Positions 24,801 through 34,520 of a DNA stretch of 64,000 bases are shown in pieces (the first letter of the stretch is position 1; every line of letters begins with the position of its first letter). Made by a program: the position numbers and the translations under genes. This DNA comes from Acestrorhynchus altus (Eukaryota; Chordata; Actinopteri; Characiformes; Acestrorhynchidae), in assembly GCA_034509495.1 (NCBI GenBank), contig CM067522.1, positions 12,729,028 through 12,793,027 of the forward strand, in the 5' to 3' direction. The notes under the pieces are model-generated. The model ran no database searches and was not told the origin of the DNA. It saw nothing but the letters and a program-made list of their open reading frames with translations.

Positions 24801-26732
24801 TCCAGTGTGTTAGAGGAGATGTATCAAAGGTAAGCAAAGATACCCATTTATCACAGTCTACTCTGCACTGTCCTCATTCTGATACAGAAAACTGAGGAGC
24901 TTGGTGCTGCTTTTCAAGTTATAATCGATTCCTACTCTGCACTGAGGTCTGAGGTGAGTGTCTTACTAAAGATAAAATTGAATAACTGAGTTCAAATTAA
25001 ATTAAAAATAAACTGTATGTAAGATATTTACCTTATGTACATACAAGGAAAACTGTCAAATGAAGACCATTTATCCTTGTTGTCCCCGTTAATATCTCTC
25101 TCGTGTTCAGACATACTCAGATGTTGACCTCCCAATGCTGGACCAGGGAACAGAGATCTTTAAGACCCTCCACTACCTCAGTAACCTGATCTATAGCATC
25201 AAGAACCCATTGGGAACCCAGGAGAATCCGGCCAGGATGTGCAGGGACCTGCTGGACTGTGAGCAGAGGATGAACGATGGTGAGACGCTGTCCTTTGATT
25301 TACTTTACATCAGTGATGTCGGTACTGACAGCTATGGTATGCTATAATTGTGTGATTACTGTTGTAAGTTTTAAATAAAAATAAGCTCCATTTTTATGAA
25401 TTTTCATTTATTTGCATCTGTTACATTGAAATATCTAATGTATCATAATCCTTTTTTGTTGACAGGCACTTACTGGATTGACCCAAACTTGGGCTGCTCG
25501 TCTGACACAATTGAAGTGACCTGCAACTTTACTGGAGGAGGCCAGACTTGCCTGAGGCCACTCACTGTGTCCAAGGTTAAAACACATCACAGTTTAACCA
25601 GTTTGATCACCTTTGTCTTTGTTTTCTTAATGTTTCAATAGGCATATTTGAGCGTTATTCTCTATTTCCTTGACAGATGGAATATTTATTAGATAGTTTA
25701 TGAATTATTATATTATTATGAATTAGAAAATGAATAGTACTAGTTATTACTGAACGTTTATACACAACCTCAAATTTGATGAATTCTGCATTATGTGGCA
25801 CGTTAAATAATCCCTGATATTTATGTTGGTTGGCAACCTCAACCCACTGTTCATGAACAACGTTTTGCTGTAGTTGGAGATGGGTGTGGGTCTGATCCAG
25901 ATGAACTTCATCCACCTGCTAAGCTCAGAGGCGGTTCAGCTTATTACCATTCACTGCCTGAATGTACCTGTGTGGGCCACAGCAGCCTCCCGACCTGCAT
26001 CCTCCAACAGTGTGCGCTTCAAAACCTGGAACGGACAGATAATTCAGGCTGCAGGACTCATCCAGCCTGACCTGCTAAAGGATGAATGCTGGGTAAGTGC
26101 AGAGCATGAAATTTGGTGACATTAAAAAGACATTTTTGGTCTTTCGACATTTTAAATAATATATCTTTTTAAATACCAGTTAATATAAATTAAATACAGT
26201 GCACCTGGAAAGTATGCACTGTGCTTCAGCTTTTGCACATTTTATGTTACAGTCTTATTCAAAATGAATTCATTTTTAATTTTTTGTCAACATTCTACAC
26301 ACAATACCCCACAAAGACAAAGTGAGAAAAGTTTGTTTGATATTTTTGCACTTTTATTAAAAATATTACACAAAAGTATAACATACATAAGTATTCGCAA
26401 CCTTTGCCTTGACACTTTTGTGTATGTGTACTTATCTTTCTTTGTCAGTCAAAATATTGGTCCTTCCATTTTGATTGACATCCTTAACGTAATGTCAAAT
26501 GTTTATGGACTGACCAGAATTGTCTAAAATGGCTCCAAAGAGAGTCATTTTACCTTAACATACACCCCACTCTACCTTTTCTCAGATGACAGACGGACGG
26601 TGGCATCAGACCCAGTTCCAGTTTCTGTCCCAGGACCCCAACCTGCTACCCATAGTGGACGTACTCAACCTGCCCATCACCAAACCTGGATCCAACTACC
26701 ACCTGGAGGTGGGGCCTGTGTGCTTTTTATAG
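1058..26732 (+). CDS. col27a1: Fibrillar procollagen alpha-1(XXVII)-like chain, 3' part (35 exons)
   Basis: This is an extracellular matrix procollagen that forms homotrimeric fibrils, known mainly from cartilage and developing tissues. Thirty-five in-frame exons encode about 595 residues of Gly-X-Y repeat and then a 236-residue fibrillar C-propeptide ending at TAG 26730-26732. Helix exons are 54 bp or multiples or variants of it (45, 108, 57, 63, 36, 18), start with a Gly codon and end in phase 0, as in fibrillar collagens. The C-propeptide motifs NPARMCRDLLDCEQ, YWIDPNLGCSSDTIEV and the end LEVGPVCFL fit COL27A1 better than COL24A1 (from memory of the family). The signal peptide, N-terminal domain and about 40% of the helix lie upstream of the window. 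The teleost a or b paralogue cannot be decided. The family and frame are clear; the type XXVII assignment is inferred from short motifs. Confidence 0.9.
1715..2860 (-). mobile_element. Tc1-like transposon fossil
   Basis: An open fragment on the minus strand at 2571-2290 carries the Tc1 paired-domain region: NRKWNEYGTTANLRRHGNPP, KLTVQARRALIGEAAQKPMV, TLEELQRSTAQVGESIHMTT. Downstream, 2150-1900 still reads as decayed transposase with several stops. It lies in the first collagen intron of the window. No functional transposase is possible. Confidence 0.8.
2861..4153 (+). other. col27a1: Collagen intron remainder
   Basis: No exon or clear repeat was seen. The stretch 3780-4030 is more GC-rich than the surrounding intron, without recognisable motifs. 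Confidence 0.4.
4208..7961 (+). other. col27a1: Long collagen intron without other features
   Basis: 3.75 kb between helix exons. No further Gly-X-Y exon, RNA gene or clear transposon was seen. There is a T/C-rich run at 7168-7192. Confidence 0.5.
8260..8720 (+). mobile_element. Possible Tc1/mariner catalytic-region remnant
   Basis: Near 8388 the plus strand reads VKHGGGSTRF, like the conserved transposase segment KHGGGSxM, within otherwise decayed frames. No terminal repeats were recognised. Confidence 0.4.
10163..11197 (-). mobile_element. Tc1-like element with both inverted termini
   Basis: Left end CAGTGCATCCAGAAAGTATT and, inverted at the right end, a near copy (aatcctttccagatgcactg), each next to TA, the Tc1 target. 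Internal minus-strand remnants match Tc1 transposase: HRPGCPAKLSDHGKRTLVRE at about 10900 and PRQGRGTDD with SGAFWNSDWD at about 10560. Multiple stops and indels make it a dead copy, about 1.03 kb, in a collagen intron. Confidence 0.85.
11198..11912. mobile_element. Non-autonomous DNA element next to the Tc1 copy, with nested SINE-like insert
   Basis: The ends are inverted relative to each other: tgtatctaaatgtttgtgga at the left, and at the right a stretch (cccaatacttttgtctaca) whose complement is similar. The interior phrase around gaatgcaatcagatcctcat (11490-11515) is a common fish repeat, and a second copy occurs in inverse orientation at 58513-58800. A block at 11655-11830 (acacagatgcagggagtaca ... 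cttgaacccaagacccc) looks like a separate SINE/LINE-tail insertion. It abuts the right end of the 10163-11197 Tc1 element. Confidence 0.5.
12548..13500. repeat. Possible fish dispersed repeat
   Basis: The start, acgtagccctggttctctaa, resembles the terminus of a widespread fish repeat. The interior is not recognised: the longest minus-strand frame (12846-12553, 97 codons) has no familiar motif. Confidence 0.25.
15215..15890 (+). mobile_element. Tc1-like transposase fossil
   Basis: From 15319 the plus strand reads MGKIKDRSAAEKH, then VQNLGQGMKTLGISQKLKLD and HLTVKRFVADSEHR, the N-terminal DNA-binding region of a Tc1-family transposase. Stops and a frameshift follow. Later LFTDKCSATLDGWMS (about 15700) is the decayed catalytic part. 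This is another subfamily than the 10163 and 23395 copies. Confidence 0.75.
15994..20062 (+). CDS. col27a1: Collagen triple-helix exons, dense block (14 exons)
   Basis: Fourteen helix exons in about 4 kb: 15994-16047, 16127-16180, 16270-16377 (108 bp), 16656-16709, 16809-16916 (108), 17016-17069, 17541-17594, 18225-18281 (57, see separate entry), 18377-18430, 18522-18575, 18658-18711, 19583-19636, 19752-19859 (108) and 19955-20062 (108). The 108-bp exons look like fused pairs of 54-bp units. RGD tripeptides occur in 18377-18430 (GKRGDRGEP) and 18658-18711 (GSRGDQ); RGD within a collagen helix is usually cryptic, so no integrin role is claimed. The donor of the last exon is AAG|gttcta, weaker than its neighbours. 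Confidence 0.92.
17105..17405 (+). mobile_element. Internally deleted Tc1-like copy
   Basis: It starts catcaaaaaatagttgcacc and contains SGMVWAVISYHARSSVFITG and TLTAQHNINVVL. The same terminal phrase and transposase piece recur at 47815-48545 and 61072-61775, so it is a short copy of that family, lying between two collagen exons. Confidence 0.65.
18225..18281 (+). CDS. col27a1: Helix exon with a Gly-X-Y interruption (57 bp)
   Basis: The exon encodes 19 residues, GEQGDDGKIEGPAGPPGDI, so one segment reads Gly-Lys-Ile-Glu-Gly: four residues between glycines instead of three. Both splice sites are clean (gcag|GGT and ATC|gtgagt) and the frame continues into the next exon. Short imperfections of the major helix are a known feature of the collagen XXIV/XXVII clade and absent from types I, II, III, V and XI, which supports the assignment. 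Confidence 0.88.
18855..18904. repeat. (TA)n microsatellite
   Basis: About 18 TA units followed by a degenerate TATG/TATA run in a collagen intron. Confidence 0.95.
18968..19276. mobile_element. Tc1-derived MITE, about 309 bp
   Basis: Terminal inverted repeats CAGTGCCTTGCAAAATTATT and ...ctttcacaaggcactg, preceded by TA. It has no coding content. The interior phrase near the right end (aaaaagccaagggggtgaat) also ends the Tc1 fragment at 41570-41940, which suggests an internally deleted derivative of that family. Confidence 0.75.
20063..20846 (+). other. col27a1: Collagen intron, nothing recognised
   Basis: AT-rich intron between two 108-bp exons. No repeat or exon was seen. The same holds for 21188-22064. 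Confidence 0.4.
20847..23213 (+). CDS. col27a1: Collagen triple-helix exons, C-terminal block (7 exons)
   Basis: Helix exons at 20847-20954 (108 bp), 21134-21187 (54), 22065-22127 (63), 22222-22275 (54), 22510-22545 (36), 23017-23034 (18, separate entry) and 23178-23213 (36). All are in phase 0 and code only for Gly-X-Y triplets. The last encodes GPPGPRGPQGPP, rich in the Pro-containing triplets expected near the C-terminal nucleation end of a collagen helix. Confidence 0.9.
23017..23034 (+). CDS. col27a1: 18-bp collagen microexon
   Basis: Two Gly-X-Y triplets (GVPGPR) sit between a pyrimidine-rich acceptor ending aaatag and the donor AGG|gtatgt. The reading phase and repeat periodicity fit the exons on both sides (GNRGET before, GPPGPR after). 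It is far too short for ordinary ORF detection. Skipping it would keep the frame and shorten the helix by two triplets. Confidence 0.75.
23355..23394. repeat. TA/CATA simple repeat
   Basis: A mixed (TA)n and (CATA)n run that directly abuts the left side of a Tc1 copy. Confidence 0.9.
23395..24630 (-). mobile_element. Tc1-like element, longest transposase remnant
   Basis: Minus-strand frame 24198-23890 gives the paired-like DNA-binding domain STVASIICKWKKSGTNSSLP, RAGHSAKLSDRGRRALVREV and TKNPLVTLIELQ, and 23830-23560 carries the catalytic half, broken by stops. The right end retains ctcactttgtcaccatggga...cactgtgtg. The left terminus is replaced by a simple repeat. It lies in the intron before the last helix exon. 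Confidence 0.85.
24731..24953 (+). CDS. col27a1: End of triple helix and C-telopeptide exons
   Basis: Exon 24731-24757 (27 bp) encodes GPPGVPLSL, where the Gly-X-Y repeat stops. Exon 24888-24953 (66 bp) encodes 22 non-collagenous residues, KTEELGAAFQVII followed by DSYSALRSE, leading into the C-propeptide. Acceptors are tttgtag and gatacag; donors are CTC|gtaagt and GAG|gtgagt. No certain BMP1-type cleavage site can be named from sequence alone. Confidence 0.85.
25111..25279 (+). CDS. col27a1: C-propeptide exon 1 (fibrillar collagen C-terminal domain)
   Basis: A 169-bp exon ending in phase 1 (GAT G|gtgaga). It encodes YSDVDLPMLDQGTEIFKTL and then HYLSNLIYSIKNPLGTQENP and ARMCRDLLDCEQRMND. 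The block from NPAR to the two closely spaced cysteines is the hallmark of fibrillar collagen C-propeptides, which select and trimerise chains in the ER. Confidence 0.95.
25466..25575 (+). CDS. col27a1: C-propeptide exon 2
   Basis: A 110-bp exon that completes the split Gly codon (D|G-T-Y-W). It encodes YWIDPNLGCSSDTIEVTCNF, then TGGGQTCLRPLTVSK, and ends AAG|gttaaa. It contains the conserved Asp-rich calcium-site segment, three cysteines and an N-F-T N-glycosylation sequon. Confidence 0.95.
25874..26092 (+). CDS. col27a1: C-propeptide exon 3
   Basis: A 219-bp exon, phase 0 at both ends (tag|TTGGAG and TGG|gtaagt). It encodes LEMGVGLIQMNFIHLLSSEA, then VQLITIHCLNVPVW, and later VRFKTWNGQII and LLKDECW. 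The segment QMNFxHLLSSEAxxxITIHCLN is highly characteristic of fibrillar C-propeptides. Confidence 0.95.
26198..26425. mobile_element. Truncated Tc1-like end
   Basis: It begins CAGTGCACCTGGAAAGTATG next to TA and continues through the typical non-coding terminus up to cgcaacctttgccttgacac, where the similarity stops. It lies in the last collagen intron, 150 bp before the terminal exon. Confidence 0.65.
26586..26732 (+). CDS. col27a1: C-propeptide terminal exon with stop codon
   Basis: A 147-bp terminal exon: MTDGRWHQTQFQFLSQDPNL, then LPIVDVLNLPITKPG, ending YHLEVGPVCFL and TAG at 26730-26732. The residues across the junction, DECW|MTDGRWHQ, align with the family's cysteine-containing turn before DGRWHQ. 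Counting all four C-propeptide exons, eight cysteines are present, the set expected for a homotrimer-forming chain. Confidence 0.95.
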   Translation: MTDGRWHQTQFQFLSQDPNLLPIVDVLNLPITKPGSNYHLEVGPVCFL

Positions 26733-29700
26733 AGCGCAGAGGAGGAGGCTGTGAATCCCTTTTATTCAGTAGAGAGAGACAAAAAAAATGAGGCACGAAG
26801 GACTATGGCCCAGACTTCGCTGCTCCAGTTTAGACTGCAACTTGAAACATGGGGAAGATGAGATCTGGAGCATTCCAGGAGAAAACAGGACTTCTCACAC
26901 CAGCAGCTCTATGAACAAAAAGCTCTTTTTTCATTAAAGAGCCACTTCCTTTCTTCTGCTTTCCAACCTGAGACTCTGAGAAACTTTGAACAGTCTTCTC
27001 GAACTGTCAGAAGAGTTAATTTATTCACACAGGTGTGCTTTTGCCTGCGGCTTCGTGCGACAGCCCCATTGTCTGTTACAAACAGGTGAAGAAAAGGAAG
27101 CTACACATGTATTTGCATTTAGAGTACTTTTGTATTATTTTGTTACACATATGTATTTATACATGTATGTATATTTTCTGTAAAGTGCAATAGAAAACAG
27201 ATTTGTATAAAGATAATTCCTATATTTGGCTGTTCTAGGGAATCAAGGTTAACTGTCACTTTTCAGGTTTGGTGGCTGAGTCATTGAGTGTGTCTGTATA
27301 AGTTGTGTGTGTGTGGGTCTAATTTTGAAGATTCCAGCTGGACTTTTGGAAAGCATAGGCCAGGAATCATAAACAAATGTGCATGAACACATTCATACAC
27401 ACCCCAACACATAACTAATCAGGTTTCTTTCATAATTCCGGAGGTGGATTCAGGCTTGAAAGTGTCATTAAATGTCTACCTCCAATCTCACACGTTTATG
27501 GTGCTTTAGGAAAATCAGCTTCAAATACATACATACGTTTCCTGTGGTTGAATTGCATCCATCAAGTGTCTATAAATTAAATGCCTTTTGTACTTTAAAG
27601 GGAATATTTTTGTATAAACAGAAAAAACAAAAAATTGTGTCCTTTGTATGCAGCCATATTTTCACACTCTTCTGTGTGCCTCATCTGTACAAATCTTCCT
27701 GAGGTGTTAATGTGTTGTTTATTTTCAGGCGTTGTTCAGTCTGAAAGCTGCCACCTTGGCCAGAACAAGTTAAGCTACGGTGTTGTGATGTTCTTCATTT
27801 AAACAGGCAGTTTAAACCCTTCTGGTGCTACTAAACTTAGTCCATGTAAATGAAAGGAAACAAATTGCCAGAAATGCAAAGATCTGTGTTAGCACTTCAT
27901 TCATTCCCGTGAGCCCTGTCTGACTGCACATGTGATTGTTTGCCCTTGAGAAAGTGTCTGTTCCTCTTGCTCTGAGTACAGCTGTGGTTTGTTATAGAAA
28001 TGGCTCAGCGAAAAGCTGCATTTTTACAGTTTGCCCTGTCTCTAGATCATGACTTCTTAAACCTGGTCCTGGCACCCCCTTATCCTGAACATTGTAGTAG
28101 ATTCCCTGCTTTAATACACTGCCTGCAACCCTGTAAGGGCCTGTTGGCAGCAGGAAAAGCATGTGCGGGACAGGGGAGCCAGGTTTGAGAAACCCTGCTC
28201 TAGATGTAGATGTGTTCCAGTAGTTGATAACAGGTATCATGGATTTAAGCTCAAATATTATAATGCAAATTATGATTGTTTTATTCTCCATCAGTTACAC
28301 ATTCCCTGAAAACAATTATACTTTTGTAATCTATGGTTAGTTCAGAAATGAATACCATAGATAAGATTGTACAAACAAAATATCACAGCATAATTAACCA
28401 CTCATATATGTACATCAAATGTTCAGCCTGGCAAAGAAATCTGGGCTCCATTAAGGGGTAAAATGGAGATGCCTGTCCAGAACATGCCAGTATAGGAATA
28501 TATTGACTTCCAGACAAGTAAAGGCAAAGAACCAGTGTGTATTAACAGTGTGACTGGCTGTAACACAGCGTTACTGGCTGACTATAAGTGTTACAGGAAA
28601 ACATGCACACTAGAGGAAGGAAGGCCCTGTAATGCTCACTTGTGGTGCTTTGCAATTTAAGTCGGATCATAAACATTTGTTTAGATGATCATCCAAGCTC
28701 ACTATGTCGACACATTGTACAATATTTGCTTCTTTGCTTTAGAGCTGGAGGTATAGCCAGGAAGCACTAGAAGTCAAAAGTCACTCAAATCATTTCTGTA
28801 AATATATGTCCCCACATCTCTCAAACTGCACACATCTTTATTAAAGCTGTACAGGCTGTTGGAAACTATTTTAGTGCCCAGAATTAAGAAACCGTTATGG
28901 TGTAGATGAAAGTCAGGGCCCTTTAAGACAACAGCTGTTTGAGTCTGTTCTTAGCTGTTAGCTAGCTACGGTTTATGGGTTGTTCGCTGTCTTTAGGACT
29001 GTTTATTAGTTAGGTAGATACATTTTGGGGTTGTTCGCTGTCTGTAGGACTGTTTGCTGTTTGAGTGGCTTTGAGACACCATTTTGAGCATGATGAGATA
29101 AAGGTGTGGACAGATTTTTACAGAAAACATTTGAGAATTTGACTTTGTGTTTGTTAGCAACAACAGCCTCGTATCTCCAGCACCAAACTACACATAGAAT
29201 GGCTTGGTTGATCAATGGCATGTAGATTGTGGGAAACTGTATACACTGGAATTTTTTGCTGAACCAGGCTGTAAAGAATGCTCAAAAATATTCACTTTCT
29301 GAGGCTCTTTAAAACAAGGGCGTTAAAATTTCCACTACAAGCAGCCGCTCAAGCTGCATCTCGGCCCTGCACGTTACCATTATAATGATATTGAATGGTC
29401 TTCAATTATTTCTCCCTTCTATCAACCCTGACCAGCTTACAGAGACGTGAAATGTGTGAAAGCTTTGTGTGAAACTGTCAAGAGCTTGTGCATATTGTGC
29501 TTGTGTGTAGATTTTAGCTTTCATAGGTCCATAGCGAGTTTGGAGTGCGGTTTTGTTGAGGAGGATTTGAGTGTGCTGTGCTGTGAGTGTTGCATCCTGT
29601 AATTCCCCGCAATTCTGCAGTTTGTCAGTGTTCTGCTCTTCTTTGGATATTACTCAAGTCAGAATACCTCACATTATACTTCACAAAGCAAGGAACTGTT

Positions 29701-30261
29701 TCTGTTTTCTACATCTATTTGTTGACAAAAGGTTGAAATCTGTCATGGTGGGGGGCTGTATCATCTTTTCTTGGTCATTTCACCCTCTTCATTTACTTCT
29801 GAATAAACAGCTGGGTGTTCATTAAGTGATGATGTTGATTGACAGGCTTTTTATTCCACAGTCAGTAATGTTTACTGCTTATGATAGTTACTGGGCCCAA
29901 AAGCTGTATTCAGGTGTATTTCTATCAACTATCCAGCAGATGGCGCTGCTGCATCATGTTCATAATATGCGCAGTGCAGTTATTTCTTTATTCCTGGGTA
30001 GGATTTAGATTAAAGGGCCTTTAGCCTGTATTTGTTTTGTTTGTTTCTCCTTGGGGTTTTAATATTGATTTTTTTTTACACCACATTTGCAGCCTCCCTT
30101 AATCTCATACTATCACACTGCTTTTCAGTTTTGTTATACATACATGAATGATGTCTATTCTGATAGACTGCAGTCTAATTTAAAAAAATCCATTATATAT
30201 TATTACATATATTTTGAGTGGGTGGGGCTAAATTGCAGTAGTGTGAATAGGTGAATATATA
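26733..30261 (+). other. Collagen 3' UTR and downstream spacer
   Basis: No further coding exon is visible after the stop. The 3' UTR end cannot be fixed: near the stop only the variant signal ATTAAA is seen (about 26932, 27466 and 27576), and the first plus-strand AATAAA is at about 29802. The stretch contains a hAT-type MITE (28048-28197) and a short duplicated phrase around gggttgttcgctgtct (28977-29050), and otherwise AT-rich sequence without recognisable features. Confidence 0.4.
28048..28197. mobile_element. hAT-type MITE with perfect 8-bp target duplication
   Basis: A 150-bp segment flanked on both sides by CTCTAGAT (28040-28047 and 28198-28205). The ends are inverted relative to each other: CATGACTTCTTAAACCTGG at the left and, complemented, CAGGGTTTCTCAAACCTGG at the right. 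An 8-bp duplication of type nTCTAGAn is typical of Charlie-group hAT transposons. Confidence 0.8.
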
Positions 30262-31381
30262 CAGTGCATCTGGAAAGTATTTTTCCATCAATATTGTAGG
30301 CAATCATCCACAATGACAAAGATTATTTGAAATTTTTGCAAATTTATTCAAATTGTATGCAAGTATTCACTGCCTTTACCATGACACTCAAAACAGAGCT
30401 CATGTGCGTCTTGTTTCCACTGATGATGCTTCAGATGTTTCTACCTTAAATTTTTACCTCCGTAAATGGAAGAAGTTTGGAACCACCAGGATGCGTCATA
30501 GAGCTAAACTGAGTGATCGTGGTAGAAGGGTTTTAAGTCAGGGAGGTGGCGAAGAATCCAACGGTCAATCTGACAGAGCTCCAACATTGCTCTGTTTAGA
30601 GAGGAGAAACTTTATGGTAGAGTAGACAGAAGGAAGCCACTCCTCAATAAAAGGCACATGACAGCCCATCTGGAGTTTTGGACTGAATGCTAAGAGTCAC
30701 ATCTGGAGGAAACCAGGCCACTACAATTGCTACAGAGAGGAATGCCACTCCTACATGGTGGTGGCAGCATCATGCTGTGGGGATATTTGTCTGCAGCAGG
30801 AACTGGGGGACTAGTCAGGGTCGAGGGAAAGATGACTGCAGTGATGTACAGAGACATCTTTGATGATAACCTGCTCCAGAGCGCTCTGGACCTCAATCTG
30901 GGACGAAGGTTTATCAGGATAAGAAAATGACCCTAAGCACACAGCCAAGATAAAGGAGTGGCTTTGGGACAACTCTGTGAATGTCCTTCAGTGGCCCAGC
31001 CAGAGCCCAGACTTGAACCCGATTGAACATCTCTGGAAATATCTAACAATGTTTGTGCACCGACGCTCCCCATTCAATCTGATGAAGCTTGAGAGGTTCT
31101 GCAAAGAAGAATGGGACAAACTTCCCAAAAACAGGTGTACCAAGCTTTTAGCATCAAACTCAAAAGGACTTGAGGCTGTAATTGTTGCCAAATGTGCTTC
31201 AACAAGGTACTGAGCAAAGGCTGTGAATACTTTAGTATGTGTTTTTGTATTTTATTTTTAATAAATTTGCAAAGAATTCAAACAAACCTTTCTCCCATTG
31301 TCATTGTGGGGAGTTATGTGTAGGTGTTTGAGAGAAAAATGAATTGAGTCCATTTACTGTGAATGCTTTATGGACACAGTG
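30262..31381 (+). mobile_element. Tc1-like element in the intergenic spacer
   Basis: The left end is CAGTGCATCTGGAAAGTATT next to TA. The right end is a decayed copy (ttactgtgaatgctttatgg ... cacagtg). Plus-strand frames in order: RAKLSDRGRRVLSQGG (30500), LLHGGGSIMLWGYLSAAGTG (about 30750) and VLQWPSQSPDLNPIEHLWKY (about 30985), ending near 31213. The catalytic DDE region is recognisable but split over frames. Full-length, dead. Confidence 0.88.
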
Positions 31382-31383
31382 TA

Positions 31384-31425
31384 AATGGATAGAATAGGAT
31401 AGAACTTTATTGATCCCTTGGGTGT
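31384..31425. repeat. Short LINE-tail-like repeat
   Basis: ggatagaactttattgatcc is a common fish repeat end. The inverse phrase (gggatcaataaagttctatc) occurs at 62590-62612. Confidence 0.4.
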
Positions 31426-33234
31426 TGAATGTGTTGATTGTTTATAAAATAAACAAAATGGCCTTTTTACTGCAGCTTCCCTGACAGCAAGAGCATAGTG
31501 GGACCACTGTGCAAAACATCAACTGGCACTCCACTGCACCATTTTCTGGGTGGTCCACCAGTGGTTAAGCAGAGTATTAAACAAAATCTATCATTCATCA
31601 CTTCGTCAAATAAAAAATTACTTGGCACAGCTTCAACGTTCCATATCAGACATGGTATTTTTTTCCTCACAGTTGTATGTAATATTCATTGTTTTGTTTT
31701 CTAAAAAAAAATGCATTTATCTTCACTTGTACACAGGAGAATATTCCAGGAGGTCCAAGGTTGGACCAGCAGTGGCAGACTGTCAGTGGAGTGCCAACCA
31801 GTTTTTTTAAATTGGCCCTGTTCGTGTATGAATATGTGTGCTTTCGTAAAACATACACATGGAATTTAAGAAGGGGTTATAGAAATATCATTTAAATACA
31901 CAAAATCAGTGTATGATAAAACAGCAAAAGTTACTACTGGTGCTTTTCTGCCCCAAAACCAGACATACTGGATATTCACCACTTTAATAATTGCACAGTT
32001 TTCCACTAATGAGTAACTATGTCTCTGGTGGCATCTTTTATTAATATAATTACAGTGTAAACAGTGTCATGTTAATTTTCATACCAGTTTTCTTTCTGTT
32101 GCACAGCAGCACACTTGTACTCCCCTTAACTGCTTGATTTCACACTGCTGTGATAGAGCGTGATAAATGGATGCATGACACCCTGTGGCCGTGTTTCGTC
32201 TCATCTCACTGCAGGATTATACAGAACAAGTGCTTAAGGAAGGCTGGGCAGGTCACTGTGGCGCTCCACTAATCAGGACAGGACTAATTAAGCCTCCTTA
32301 AGACTCTAGAAAGCTTGATTAACATCGTGTGATCTGAGATTGTGCCAGCAAGTGAGACAGGGGCAGCTGTTAAAGCTGGACATAGCCTTGAGATCAGATC
32401 TCCACTGGAACACAGCCATAATCATCCATGGCATGTTGGCGATGTTACTAAACAGACACCAAAAAGCAAGAGCAATCTAGACCAGGGGTTCTCAACCTTT
32501 TCCACCTAACAGCCCACCGGTTTATAACTAGAACAAATAAAGGCCCTCAAGAATACAAAACTCAAAATGTTTTATGTAACAAACTGGTTCATTCTGCTTG
32601 ACATTTTTTCGGCATTTCTATTAATTCTTGTATAATGTTTATAATTTGAATATGACTGATCCATTGACTTTTTTTTACTTACACTGTTTTTTTCCACATA
32701 GACTTTTATGTTTTAACGTGGCATTACTGGCACACTATAAACTAGTCTCCCCCTGAGGATGAGCCTGCAGACCACTAGAGAGTGCTTGACAGCCCAGTGG
32801 CAGTCCCTGGCCCACAGGATGAGATTAGTTGATGAGTGTTTAATCTTACATTAATTAGATTTGGACACATCTTGTCCCCAATTCAGTAAAAGTATGGAAG
32901 GCCTGATTAGAGATTTGATGAATCAAACAATCTGATTGGCTAAATTGGCTACATAAATCTAGTGATAGCCAGTGGCACCAGCTGAATGTAAATTCAATCA
33001 TAGCCTAGTAAAAAAAATCTTTAAGGAGGCCGGTCATTTTGAGTGAGGAAAACTTACAGGGACGCAAAATACACCTTGTGTCAGGAAACAGTTCTATGGG
33101 ACATTTTGTACTCATTACATCAGTTGACGACTTTCATTTCTATAAATGTAACTTCATGTTTACATTAGATAGCATTCATGATTGGCTACAGAGAGTCAAA
33201 TATGTAAATCTATGTGATGTGATTTATGTCATAC

Positions 33235-33450
33235 AAGTATACAAACACCCACTGTGCTGCACACAGGGGGATTTTACCTCCATATTTAATCCACCCACAC
33301 AGTGAAACACAAACACTCATCAGTTCAGGAGGCAGAGCACACATGCCCAGAGCGGTGGGCAGCCCTGTCCACATCACCAGGGGAGCAGCTTGGGATTTAA
33401 GTCCCTTGCTCAAGGGCACTTCAGTAATGTCTTTGTGGTGAAACTGCAAT
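33235..33450. repeat. Dispersed fish repeat
   Basis: It contains acacccactgtgctgcacac and cttgctcaagggcacttca, phrases common to a moderately repetitive fish element. The class was not determined. Confidence 0.35.
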
Positions 33451-34149
33451 ATTGCATACTGCTAGTTTTAAACTAACTACATACAATGTATAACCTAGGA
33501 TGGGTTATGCCATTATCTAACTTGCATTCAGCTGGTGCAACTGGCTACTGGTTTACCACTTCAAAGAGTCCTGCAATCTGATTTTTGATCATTCACATCA
33601 TTTCCCTTAACGTCCAACGAGAATAAAATCTAGGACTGGAAACTTGATTCAAGGTCAGGATTTGAAGGGCTGGGTGCTTAGAAACTTAGTCAAGGACACT
33701 TGCACTTCCACAGGATGGACACACTGGGACAATTAAGGGCTGCCAATCCATATATTATCCATGTTTTCAGGCAGTGGGAGGGAAACGGAAGACTTTGAGA
33801 TCAACATGGATATAACAAGAACATGGAAACTCACTCAGTGTGGGAAGGTGACCACACTAAACACAAACACCCTGTCAACATCCAGCTGTCTACTCCTCAC
33901 TGCAGCATGAAAGGTCAGAGGGTCACATTGTATGCAAATCCTCTTCCCTCCCTGTCCCCCCTGGTACAGGGAATGAGGCATATCCACTACTGGATTGTCA
34001 TCAATGTTCCAGTTTTCTGATCTAAGCTGCAACCTCCCCATCCTTGCTCTGCATCAAAGAAATTAGTAAATGTTTGGACGGTATGATGGAGAGCTTGGTT
34101 GGTTGTCATTGGTCTTTAAAAAAAATGCAGCCCAAACTCAGCTCCAGAA

Positions 34150-34520
34150 ATGACAACACCAGCTTTTACTGGTAGCTTGTTTTTAGACTGTCTAAGCTGG
34201 TCTTTGATTGTCAATAGGGATGAAAAACTTAATACACAATTCGGGCAAAAACATACATTATAAAACACATACATTAAGCCAGCTGGTTAAACTGTGGTTA
34301 ATATGGGTTCATTTGAGCTTGATGAATCAGATGGTCAGCATAACCAATTTGGCCAAGCTGCTTGTTGGCCAGTTTGGACAAAGCCGATCCTACTTGTGGA
34401 CCAGCAAGTGGACTAGCAAGACTGCTCAAATGTTGGTCTGGTTGGTCATGCTGGTAGACCTGTTAAACCATAACTCAATTGCAAACATACCCTATGCTGA
34501 CCAAGAGCTAAGACGGTCAA
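34150..34520. repeat. Degenerate CTGGT/CCAGC-rich repeat
   Basis: Many closely spaced variants of ctggt, ccagc and ttggtc (for example gaccagcaagtggactagca) suggest a decayed satellite-like unit of roughly 10-20 bp. Confidence 0.45.

Noticed and set aside
33039..33305. Open frame in the spacer, considered as a small gene
   Set aside because: No similarity, and its end overlaps a dispersed repeat.
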